Of a stretch of DNA of 5,648 bases, positions 1 to 5,633 are shown one piece after another; the first letter of the stretch is position 1; each line of letters begins with the position of its first letter. Source of the DNA: Clostridium sp. CAG:921. GTDB lineage: Bacteria; Bacillota; Clostridia; TANB77; CAG-465. Under the pieces are notes generated by a model, which did not search any database, was not told the origin of the DNA, and saw only the letters and a list, made by a program, of their open reading frames with translations. The position numbers were made by a program, and so were the translations under genes. Location: contig HF991949.1 in NCBI GenBank assembly GCA_000433135.1, forward strand, positions 2,181 to 7,828, in the 5' to 3' direction.

Positions 1-1
1 A

Positions 2-337
2 GAAAAAAGAAAAAAGTTATATCAAACGGCTATTCTTATGAAAAAATCACATATAGTTTCTTGGAACTTAGTTATGTATGAATATTTTAAAAATTTCAAA
101 AATACTTTTAGAGCTGATATTTTAAGCTCAACAAATCAAAAATTATTTGTAGTTGGAAAGAGCAATTCATTATTTTTGAATAATGCAAGTAAGAATATAA
201 AAAATAGTTTATATAATAAAGTAGTAAAAGTTGATAATAAAAGAAAAAATACTGAGAAAATTGATAGTATTGCAATTAAGTTTTTCAATGATTATGAAAA
301 ATATTTTAGAGAAGCTGTATTTCAGAAAATTTCTTAG
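2..337 (+). CDS. C-terminal part of an unrecognised basic protein (5' end outside the window)
   Basis: The frame is open from the left edge to a TAG stop. An ATG lies at 38, but no Shine-Dalgarno sequence precedes it and the 12 codons before it are also open (EKRKKLYQTAIL), so the gene most likely begins outside the window and only about 111 residues of its C-terminus are visible. These are rich in Lys, Asn, Phe and Tyr with no obvious signal peptide, membrane helix, cysteine pair or catalytic motif. The tail (from about IDSIAIKFFNDYEKYF) looks helical. I do not recognise a family. The next gene, a pilin-like protein, starts 14 nt downstream with its own strong ribosome binding site, so the two are probably cotranscribed. 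A link to a pilus or secretion apparatus is conceivable from that neighbour alone, but nothing in this fragment shows it. The alternative, a complete 99-residue protein starting at 38, is less likely. Confidence 0.6.
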   Translation, partial: EKRKKLYQTAILMKKSHIVSWNLVMYEYFKNFKNTFRADILSSTNQKLFVVGKSNSLFLNNASKNIKNSLYNKVVKVDNKRKNTEKIDSIAIKFFNDYEKYFREAVFQKIS

Positions 338-340
338 ATT

Positions 341-345
341 GGAGG
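341..345 (+). promoter_or_regulatory. Ribosome binding site GGAGG for the GTG-started pilin-like gene
   Basis: GGAGG sits 6 nt before the GTG at 352 and 3 nt after the stop of the preceding gene. It is the strongest Shine-Dalgarno match in the window. It fixes GTG as the start, because no ATG occurs before codon 21, which is inside the membrane segment. Confidence 0.85.
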
Positions 346-351
346 TAAAAA

Positions 352-792
352 GTGAATAAAAATTTAAAAAACGGTATAACAACATCTGTGCTTTTAGTTG
401 CACTAGTTATTATGTCAATACTTATTGGAAGTGCGACCATAGTTGGAACTAATGCAATAAAAACAGCAAATTATGAAGATTTTAAATCTGAAATGTCAAG
501 AATAAAAGATATGGTAAATGATTATTCAGTAAAAAACGATGTATTGCCTGTAAAAAACGAAATAGTTGCTACTAGTACTATGCCTGATACATTAAGAAAT
601 GAAATATCAAAAAATGATGATTTAAATGAAAACTTTTATGTAATTGATATGAATAAAATAAATGATTCTACAATTTCGATTGGTAGAGGAGATGTAAGCA
701 ATTCGGATGTCTTCTTAGTTACTGATTCTACACAAAATATTTATTATTTAAAAGGATATACATATAAGTCAAAGATATATTACGGAATGTAG
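352..792 (+). CDS. Pilin-like / pseudopilin-type small membrane protein
   Basis: This 146-residue protein has a short basic leader (MNKNLKNG), then a hydrophobic helix from Ile9 to about Val31 beginning GITTSVLLVALVIMSIL, then a polar domain rich in Asp, Asn and Ser. That is the plan of class III/type IV prepilin-like proteins: a prepilin peptidase would cut after Gly8 and leave the helix as the assembly stalk. Position +5 of the mature protein is Val13, not the Glu of canonical type IV pilins. From memory, many clostridial pilin-like proteins with a GIT-type N-terminus also lack this Glu. The C-terminal half (FYVIDMNKI, then DVFLVTDSTQNIYYLKG) resembles the last strands of such proteins. There are no cysteines. 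The start is GTG with GGAGG 6 nt upstream; the stop overlaps the Shine-Dalgarno of dus. Pilin-like architecture is well supported. The actual role (pilus subunit, secretion pseudopilin or other surface protein) is inference. It could also be a plain N-terminally anchored protein. Confidence 0.7.
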   Translation: MNKNLKNGITTSVLLVALVIMSILIGSATIVGTNAIKTANYEDFKSEMSRIKDMVNDYSVKNDVLPVKNEIVATSTMPDTLRNEISKNDDLNENFYVIDMNKINDSTISIGRGDVSNSDVFLVTDSTQNIYYLKGYTYKSKIYYGM

Positions 793-796
793 AGGG
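791..796 (+). promoter_or_regulatory. Ribosome binding site AGAGGG for the TTG-started dus gene
   Basis: AGAGGG ends 7 nt before the TTG at 804 and overlaps the TAG stop of the upstream gene (790-792), an arrangement that suits translational coupling. It supports TTG as the start: the first downstream ATG (codon 23) lies inside the conserved APMAG flavin-binding motif and would destroy it. Confidence 0.8.
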
Positions 797-803
797 AAAT
801 AAA

Positions 804-1799
804 TTGAGTTATATAAAAAATTTAAATATAAAAGATATAAAACTAAAAAATAACGTATATTTAGCACCAATGGCTGGTGTGACGGACATTCCATTTAGAA
901 AAATATGTAGGGGATTTGGTCCGAGTCTTACATACACTGAAATGGCTAGTAGTAAGGCTATGGAATTTAATAGTACTAAAACAGAAAAATTACTCGAAGT
1001 TGATGAAGATGAACGTCCATCTGTTGTACAAATATTTGGAAGTAATAAAGATGTCATTGCCAATACTGTTTATAAGCTAAATGAAAATGACAATATTGAT
1101 ATAATTGATATAAATATGGGCTGTCCAGCTCCCAAACTTGTAAAAAATGGCGATGGAGCAGGACTGTTACTTGATTTGAATAACGTTGAGAAAATAGTAA
1201 AAGAAGCTGTCAAAGTTTCATTAAAGCCAATTACTGTAAAAACCAGAAAGGGGTTTGATGAAAATCATATAACTGCCGTTGAAGTTGCAAAAATTTGTGA
1301 GCAAAATGGTGTAGCACAAATTACTATACATGGAAGAACGAGAGAAGAATATTACTCTGGTAGTGCTGATCTTGAAATAATAAAAAAAGTAAAAGAATCT
1401 GTAAAAATTCCAGTAATAGGTAATGGAGATATTGTTGATAATAAAAGTGCAAATAAAATGTTTGAGTATACCAAATGTGATGGAATAATGGTGGCTAGAG
1501 GGGCGCAGGGAAATCCATGGATATTTAAAAGTATACTCGAGGGAGATGATTATATTCCGACAATTAGTGAAAGATTTAGTGTTATTTATAGACATATTAA
1601 GTATCAGCTAGATTATGAGGATGAAAAGGTTGCTAATTTAAAGCTTAGAAAACATATTGCATGGTATATAAAAGGATTAAATAGAGCAAGTGCAATAAAG
1701 GATTTAATAAATTGTTCGAAAAATGTTAAAGAGCAGTTAGAAATACTAAAGGAGTATGAAGAAAATTTGATAAAGCTAAATAAGGATGTTAAGGTTTAA
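804..1799 (+). CDS. dus: tRNA-dihydrouridine synthase (Dus family, DusB-like)
   Basis: This FMN-dependent enzyme reduces specific uridines in tRNA to dihydrouridine using NADPH, in the cytoplasm. At 331 residues it has the usual full length. The TIM-barrel domain opens with APMAGVTD (21-28), the FMN phosphate-side loop of the family. NMGCPAPK contains the catalytic Cys107, which protonates the uracil. VKTRKG carries Lys146, HGRT (176-179) contains a conserved flavin/substrate-site His, and GNGD (206-209) with ARGAQGNPW (231-239) completes the FMN site. The C-terminal helical domain (about 250-331) is the tRNA-recognition part. All key residues are present, so it should be active. The NMGCPAPK/GNGDI pattern fits the DusB group typical of Firmicutes, but the exact tRNA position modified cannot be read from the sequence. 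The TTG start is set by the ribosome binding site and by the need to keep APMAG. It lies 11 nt after the pilin-like gene and 3 nt before the S4 protein gene, clearly within an operon. Confidence 0.95.
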   Translation: MSYIKNLNIKDIKLKNNVYLAPMAGVTDIPFRKICRGFGPSLTYTEMASSKAMEFNSTKTEKLLEVDEDERPSVVQIFGSNKDVIANTVYKLNENDNIDIIDINMGCPAPKLVKNGDGAGLLLDLNNVEKIVKEAVKVSLKPITVKTRKGFDENHITAVEVAKICEQNGVAQITIHGRTREEYYSGSADLEIIKKVKESVKIPVIGNGDIVDNKSANKMFEYTKCDGIMVARGAQGNPWIFKSILEGDDYIPTISERFSVIYRHIKYQLDYEDEKVANLKLRKHIAWYIKGLNRASAIKDLINCSKNVKEQLEILKEYEENLIKLNKDVKV

Positions 1800-1802
1800 A
1801 AT

Positions 1803-2606
1803 ATGGTAACTAAAAATGAAAAAAATACGATATTAGAAAGATGTACTAATAAAGAGGAAAAAATATTTATTTCCAACTTATTAGAGAAAGTTGCTAAATA
1901 TGAAATTGATAATAAAATTAGGTTTACTAATTTTTTAAATATGAGTGAACTGTCTTTTGCAACAAAGGTTCTTGATGAATTAAAAATTAGCTATTACATT
2001 TTTCCATTAAATGAGTTTTGTAGTAGGAAAGTTATATTTTTTATTCCAGAGTATATATGTGATGTAGATACTTTTATAAATGAATATATTGCAGTTCTTA
2101 AAATTAAAACAAATGTAAAAAATAAATTATTGCATAAAGATTATATGGGAAGCCTTTATTCACTTGGAATAAAAAATGATATGATCGGTGATATAGTAGC
2201 TTATGAAAGTTTTGCATATGTATTTTGCCTCAAGTCTATATCAGAGTACATAAAAAATAATTTATTTAGAGTTGGAAGACAAGAGGTAAATATTGTTGAA
2301 TATGAATTAAATGATAAAGAAATACAAAATATATCTTTTAAGCTGGCAAGGATTGAATGTATTGTTGCTTCTAACAGAGTAGATGGAATAATATCAGAGA
2401 CGTTTGGAATTAGTCGCAGCATTGCAAAGGAAAAAATTGTGTCTGGTGATTTGTATGTAAATGATAAAAATATTATTACGCCAAGTTATAATTTAGTTGA
2501 AAATGATATAGTTTCAATAAGAAAACTTGGAAAAATAAAAATCGGTGAAGAATTAAGAAATACTAGAAGTGGAAAAAAGGCAATTGTGATATATAAGTTT
2601 GTTTAA
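1803..2606 (+). CDS. ylmH: YlmH-like S4-domain RNA-binding protein
   Basis: This 267-residue protein has the YlmH layout. A helical N-terminal region (about 1-75) is followed by a central RNA-binding-like domain with the family signature GSLYSLGIKNDMIGDI (116-131). The C-terminal S4 domain (about 191-250) starts RVDGIISETFGISRSIAKE and continues through SGDLYVN to a VENDIVSIRKLGKIKIGE segment. S4 domains bind structured RNA. Bacillus YlmH has been linked to ribosome-associated quality control, where it binds stalled 50S-peptidyl-tRNA complexes, and its gene usually sits in the ylm/sepF cell-division cluster near divIVA. Here it instead follows dus by 3 nt, so the division-cluster context is absent. 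The start is ATG, with a weak AAGG about 8 nt upstream inside the end of dus, suggesting translational coupling. The family assignment is strong. The function in this organism is inferred from the family. Confidence 0.88.
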   Translation: MVTKNEKNTILERCTNKEEKIFISNLLEKVAKYEIDNKIRFTNFLNMSELSFATKVLDELKISYYIFPLNEFCSRKVIFFIPEYICDVDTFINEYIAVLKIKTNVKNKLLHKDYMGSLYSLGIKNDMIGDIVAYESFAYVFCLKSISEYIKNNLFRVGRQEVNIVEYELNDKEIQNISFKLARIECIVASNRVDGIISETFGISRSIAKEKIVSGDLYVNDKNIITPSYNLVENDIVSIRKLGKIKIGEELRNTRSGKKAIVIYKFV

Positions 2607-2610
2607 GGAG
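2605..2610 (+). promoter_or_regulatory. Ribosome binding site AAGGAG for the DUF1653 gene
   Basis: AAGGAG lies 7 nt before the ATG at 2618 and overlaps the TAA stop of the S4-protein gene (2604-2606). It is the same stop/Shine-Dalgarno overlap seen at 790-796. Confidence 0.8.
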
Positions 2611-2617
2611 TAAATGT

Positions 2618-2860
2618 ATGGATAATGAATTAAAATTAGGAAAGTATAGACATTTTAAAGGTAAAAGTTATGAAGTAATTGGAGTAGCAAAAAGTGCGGA
2701 TAACTTAAAAGATTATGTGGTTTATAAGGCTTTATATGAAGACGAATTTCCTTATGGACAAATATGGATACGTCAAAAAGCGGAATTCTTATCTGAAGTA
2801 CCAGCAGGAAGAGAAAATCCATTTAATCAAAAGTATAGATTTGAATATATAGATAAGTAG
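2618..2860 (+). CDS. DUF1653 family small protein
   Basis: This 80-residue protein consists almost entirely of one DUF1653 domain. The signature runs GKYRHFKGKSYEVIGVAKS (residues 8-26), then YVVYKALYEDE (33-43), QIWIRQKAEFL (48-58) and the closing RFEYI (74-78). The pattern of short beta strands with conserved aromatics is typical of this small domain, whose biochemical function is unknown. There is no signal peptide or membrane segment, so it should be cytoplasmic. It is the last gene of the left-hand operon: 11 nt separate it from the S4 protein, and a 299-nt non-coding gap follows. Its position behind two RNA-related genes is suggestive only, because DUF1653 genes occur in many contexts. 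The family is certain enough; no function should be assigned. Confidence 0.88.
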   Translation: MDNELKLGKYRHFKGKSYEVIGVAKSADNLKDYVVYKALYEDEFPYGQIWIRQKAEFLSEVPAGRENPFNQKYRFEYIDK

Positions 2861-2978
2861 TACTGTTAAGTTTAATTTTATTTACTATTTATTGCTTATA
2901 AAAAAATTGTAATAACAATAATTTAATGAAATTTTGAATACTTTTAATAAAAATAAAGATAGCATGTTTATGAGTTAG

Positions 2979-3015
2979 TTTCAATAATAATTGATTTTAT
3001 CAATTATTATTGAAA
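2979..3015. repeat. Perfect AT-rich palindrome (16-bp arms) in the intergenic region
   Basis: TTTCAATAATAATTGA (2979-2994) is followed by a TTTTA spacer and its exact reverse complement (3000-3015). One more T-A pair can close inside the spacer, giving a 17-bp stem with a 3-nt loop. Only four of the 34 paired bases are G or C. It stands 118 nt after the DUF1653 stop and 145 nt before mtaB. Neither flank has a run of T directly after the stem, so it is not a canonical intrinsic terminator. It could act as an mRNA 3'-end stabiliser or weak terminator for the left operon, a protein-binding dyad, or a remnant of a small palindromic repeat. Confidence 0.7.
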
Positions 3016-3020
3016 TCTTA

Positions 3021-3053
3021 GCAATAACCAGATTTTTTATTAAAATCGGTTGC
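3021..3053 (+). repeat. Imperfect hairpin next to the perfect palindrome
   Basis: GATTTT (3031-3036) pairs with AAAATC (3042-3047) around a TTATT loop. Below it, AACC (3026-3029) pairs with GGTT (3048-3051) across a single bulged A, and GC (3021-3022) with GC (3052-3053) across a 3-nt bulge. The structure starts 6 nt after the palindrome, so the two could form tandem stems in RNA. No T-run follows it. It lies upstream of the predicted mtaB promoter and would not be part of that mRNA. Base composition makes chance pairing a real possibility. Confidence 0.35.
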
Positions 3054-3102
3054 AAATAGTAACATTTTATTTTACAACAAATTACAAATTCAGGTGTAGA
3101 TA

Positions 3103-3131
3103 TTGCAAAAGTAGGGCTTTTGTAGTAAAAT
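3103..3131 (+). promoter_or_regulatory. Predicted sigma-A-type promoter for mtaB
   Basis: TTGCAA (3103-3108, 4 of 6 consensus) and TAAAAT (3126-3131, 5 of 6) are separated by the ideal 17 nt. Transcription would start near 3138, giving a leader of about 22 nt before the mtaB ATG. The spacer contains an inverted repeat, CAAAAG-TAGGG-CTTTTG (3106-3122), which overlaps the -35 box. This is the best promoter I can see in the 299-nt gap and fits the start of a new transcription unit. In such AT-rich DNA, chance -10 matches are common. Confidence 0.6.
3106..3122. promoter_or_regulatory. Inverted repeat in the mtaB promoter spacer, possible operator
   Basis: CAAAAG and CTTTTG are perfect 6-bp half-sites around TAGGG, lying between the -10 and -35 boxes and touching the latter. 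A protein bound here would block RNA polymerase. No known operator consensus is recognised and no regulator gene is in the window. Confidence 0.35.
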
Positions 3132-3159
3132 AGACGAATATAGATGGTAAGGTGATAAA

Positions 3160-4458
3160 ATGAAAGTTGCTTTTTATACACTTGGTTGTAAAGTAAATCA
3201 ATATGAGACTGATTTGATGATGAAAAATTTTGAAGATCGAGGTTATAGTGTAGTAGACTTTGATGATATTGCAGATATATATGTAATCAATTCTTGTTCT
3301 GTAACTAATCTTTCAAGCCGTAAATCACGTCAAATGGCAAGTAAAGCCAAAAGAAAAGATGGAATAGTTGTTTTGGCAGGATGTTATGCTCAAGAGCTGA
3401 CAAAGTCTGATAAATTAAAAAATGTGGATATAGTGATTGGAAATGAAGAAAAAAAGCAGATTGTAGATATAGTAGAAAGATATATAGAAAATGGAGAAAA
3501 AGTAGAAAAAGTCGTATACAAAGTAGCCGATATATCAAAGACGATTTCGTATGTGCAAAAAGATAATTTGAACAAAGGAATAAATGTTAGAGAAAGTGTA
3601 AAAATAGAAGATGGTTGTAATAATTTTTGCTCATATTGTATAATTCCTTATGTAAGGGGAAGAGTTAGAAGTAGAAATTTAGATTCTATCTTGAGTGAGG
3701 TCAGTGACTTAGTTAACTCTGGTGTTGGTGAGATTGTTTTAGTTGGAATAGAAATAGCATCTTATGGACATGACTTGGTTGAAAATATTAGTCTTATTGA
3801 TGTTATAGAAAAAGTGAGTTTGGTGCCAGGCTTAAAACGTATAAGACTGGGTTCATTAGAACCTCGCATACTCACTGACGAGAATATAGATAGACTTTCT
3901 AAGATAAAAAATTTATGCCCACACTTTCATATATCTGTTCAAAGTTTGGATAATAATGTGTTAAAGAGAATGAATAGAAAATATACACGTGAGGATATAT
4001 TTAACATTGTAGATAAGATAAGAGAGAAAATTGAAGATGTTGCCTTTACTTGTGATATAATTGTTGGGTTCCCAGGTGAGACAGAAGAAGAATTTAAAAA
4101 TACCATTGATGGAATAAATAGGGTGCAATTTTATGAAGTTCATACGTTTAAATATTCAAAGAGAAAATGGACAAGGGCAGCAAAAATGGAAAACCAGATA
4201 GATGGCAAAACGGCTACAAAACGTAGTGAAAATGTAATAGAATTAGCAAAGAAGCTTAAACATCAATACTTAGAATCATATATTGGAAAAAAAGCTGAAG
4301 TCTTGTTTGAATCTGGTAGTGAAAATGAGTGGTATGGATATACTAAAAATTATATTAAAGTTAAAGTAAGAGGAGATCGCAATATATGGGGATGTCTGTT
4401 AGAAGTAGAATTAGATTCAATAGAAGAAGACATGATATTAGGGCGTATTTGTCACTAA
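3160..4458 (+). CDS. mtaB: tRNA t6A37 methylthiotransferase MtaB
   Basis: This radical-SAM enzyme inserts sulfur and a methyl group at C2 of N6-threonylcarbamoyladenosine 37 in tRNAs reading ANN codons, giving ms2t6A. At 432 residues it has normal length. The N-terminal UPF0004 domain (about 1-115) carries the three cysteines of the auxiliary 4Fe-4S cluster: Cys10 (TLGCKVNQYE), Cys46 (NSCSVT) and Cys75 (LAGCYAQ). The radical-SAM domain (about 140-345) has CNNFCSYC with Cys153, Cys157 and Cys160, then IIPYVRGRVRSR, and later VGFPGETEEEF. A TRAM RNA-binding domain occupies about 369-432. TLGCKVNQYE with CSYCIIPYVRGRVRSR is the MtaB pattern, not MiaB or RimO. All cluster ligands are present. The ATG is preceded by AAGGTG 5 nt upstream and by a predicted promoter at 3103-3131. 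Its 3' end overlaps the CapA-like gene by up to 73 nt. Confidence 0.95.
   Translation: MKVAFYTLGCKVNQYETDLMMKNFEDRGYSVVDFDDIADIYVINSCSVTNLSSRKSRQMASKAKRKDGIVVLAGCYAQELTKSDKLKNVDIVIGNEEKKQIVDIVERYIENGEKVEKVVYKVADISKTISYVQKDNLNKGINVRESVKIEDGCNNFCSYCIIPYVRGRVRSRNLDSILSEVSDLVNSGVGEIVLVGIEIASYGHDLVENISLIDVIEKVSLVPGLKRIRLGSLEPRILTDENIDRLSKIKNLCPHFHISVQSLDNNVLKRMNRKYTREDIFNIVDKIREKIEDVAFTCDIIVGFPGETEEEFKNTIDGINRVQFYEVHTFKYSKRKWTRAAKMENQIDGKTATKRSENVIELAKKLKHQYLESYIGKKAEVLFESGSENEWYGYTKNYIKVKVRGDRNIWGCLLEVELDSIEEDMILGRICH
4371..4375 (+). promoter_or_regulatory. Ribosome binding site AGGAG inside mtaB for the CapA-like gene
   Basis: AGGAG lies 10 nt before the ATG at 4386 and 16 nt before the ATG at 4392, so it favours 4386. 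The spacing is longer than at the other starts in this window. A competing start, TTG at 4449, has AGGG (4440-4443) 5 nt upstream. Confidence 0.5.
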
Positions 4459-5633
4459 AAAATGCTGTAATTACGCTTGCTATAGTTGCAGTGATGTTTG
4501 TAATTAGTAGTGTTGTTGGAGCAGCGTTGCTATCTAGAAAAGTAAAAAATTCAACGATTGTCTATAAAGCTGATGTTGATGTGAAAAATGACAATATGGC
4601 AGAAGAGAATTCTAATGTTGCAGAAAATTTGGAAACTTCTGATCAAGTTGATAAGCTAAAAGATATTATTACAGATGATACAGAACTAGAAAGTACGATT
4701 GACATTTCTTTACTAGGCGAGATCATGATGGGTGGAATTGTTACTAAAAATAATAATTATTTATATACAGCCCCTTTTAAAAACGTTTATAATATTACTA
4801 AAAATGCTGATTTTACTTATGCTAATTTTTCTACTAACATAACAAATCTAGAGAAAATTGAAAATGCTAAATCTAAGTATCTTGTGACTAAGAATGTAAT
4901 AGATGGATTAAAAGCATTGGGACTTGATTGTGTGTCAATTGCGTCTGATCATATTGCTGATTATGACAAAGATATATTTAATAATACTGTAAATACATTA
5001 GAAGATAATGATATCTTTGTTGCAGGTCGTGAAGATATGCCTGTGTATTTTGAAAAAGGTAATAAAAAAGTTGCAATTGTATCTACAAATAATGTTTTTA
5101 TTGGTACAAAAAAGAATTATACAAAACTTTCAGTGAGTGTTTATTCAAATGATAATTTAATTAAAAATATTAAAGAGGCAAAAAAGTCAGCAGATATTGT
5201 TATAGCAGATATACATTGGGGACGTGAATATGAATATGGTGTGACTGACCAGATGCGACAGATATCAAAAGTAGCAATTGATGCAGGGGCAGATTTAGTG
5301 ATTGGTTCACATGCTGTTGGGGTTTATCCACTTGAAAGCTATAAGGGAAAACCAATTATATTCTCTACAGGATATTTTATCAGTGATACTTCTCTATATG
5401 TTGGAAAAGAAGGATTCATATTTAATGTACTAATTTCAAGTGGAAATAAAATAAGTGAAATAGTCATGACACCAATATATATAAATGATAAAAAAGAAGT
5501 ATTGCTTTATGACCAATATAATTCGCAGCAAGCAAATGAATTCCTAGAGATGCATAATAATTGGGAAAAAGAAAATGGATTTGATTCAAAAATAGAAGAT
5601 AATAAAATACACGTATACTTCCCCCAGAGTTAG
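4386..5633 (+). CDS. Membrane-anchored CapA-family protein (PGA_cap metallophosphatase-like fold)
   Basis: This 415-residue protein has an Arg-rich cytoplasmic N-terminus (residues 4-19), one membrane helix (about 27-49), an acidic Asn-rich linker (about 55-104) and an extracytoplasmic CapA/PGA_cap domain (about 105-355). The domain is identified by LLGEIMMGG (109-117), ASDHIADYD (186-194), IHWGREYEYG (276-285), DAGADLVIGSHAVGVYPLE ending at 317, and KGKPIIFSTGYF (320-331). CapA proteins take part in poly-gamma-glutamate capsule export or anchoring, but most clostridial paralogues have no proven role. Several metal-site positions differ from what I recall as the family pattern: GD is GE (112), NNH is SDH (187-189), GHHPH is GSHAV (307-311) and SLGNF is STGYF (327-331), whereas the HWG histidine (277) remains. 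It may be a divergent subfamily or an inactive binding protein. No capB/capC partners are visible. The start is uncertain: 4386 overlaps mtaB by 73 nt; TTG at 4449 would keep the helix and lose the basic tail. Confidence 0.82.
   Translation: MGMSVRSRIRFNRRRHDIRAYLSLKNAVITLAIVAVMFVISSVVGAALLSRKVKNSTIVYKADVDVKNDNMAEENSNVAENLETSDQVDKLKDIITDDTELESTIDISLLGEIMMGGIVTKNNNYLYTAPFKNVYNITKNADFTYANFSTNITNLEKIENAKSKYLVTKNVIDGLKALGLDCVSIASDHIADYDKDIFNNTVNTLEDNDIFVAGREDMPVYFEKGNKKVAIVSTNNVFIGTKKNYTKLSVSVYSNDNLIKNIKEAKKSADIVIADIHWGREYEYGVTDQMRQISKVAIDAGADLVIGSHAVGVYPLESYKGKPIIFSTGYFISDTSLYVGKEGFIFNVLISSGNKISEIVMTPIYINDKKEVLLYDQYNSQQANEFLEMHNNWEKENGFDSKIEDNKIHVYFPQS

Noticed and set aside
529..560. Direct repeat GTAAAAAACGA (529-539 and 550-560) in the pilin-like gene
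   Set aside because: Two copies in the same codon phase encode VKN twice in a Lys/Asn-rich protein. Nothing suggests a mobile or regulatory repeat.
1221..1595. 124-codon open frame on the minus strand inside dus
   Set aside because: It is antisense to a gene whose catalytic motifs are fully conserved on the + strand, and its own product is low-complexity (Ser, Phe, Tyr, Ile) with no recognisable domain. It is a shadow frame.
2906..2919. Small hairpin ATTGT-AATA-ACAAT after the DUF1653 gene
   Set aside because: Five A/T-rich base pairs with no T-run are expected by chance in this composition.
2979..3015. Palindrome as a standard rho-independent terminator
   Set aside because: The stem is almost entirely A-T and no T-run follows on either strand. 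The nearest T-run (3033-3038) is 18 nt away.
2861..3102. Possible small RNA, riboswitch or tRNA in the intergenic gap
   Set aside because: No cloverleaf, conserved riboswitch core or GC-rich folded region is visible. Apart from the two hairpins the sequence is unstructured AT-rich DNA.
2981..3181. 66-codon minus-strand open frame over the intergenic region
   Set aside because: It runs through the palindrome, the predicted mtaB promoter and the mtaB start, has no convincing ribosome binding site, and its length is expected by chance here.
2..5633. No TGA among the seven stop codons (four TAG, three TAA), possible TGA recoding
   Set aside because: Trp is encoded by TGG throughout and no in-frame TGA occurs inside any gene. 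Seven stops are too few to suggest an altered code in an AT-rich genome.
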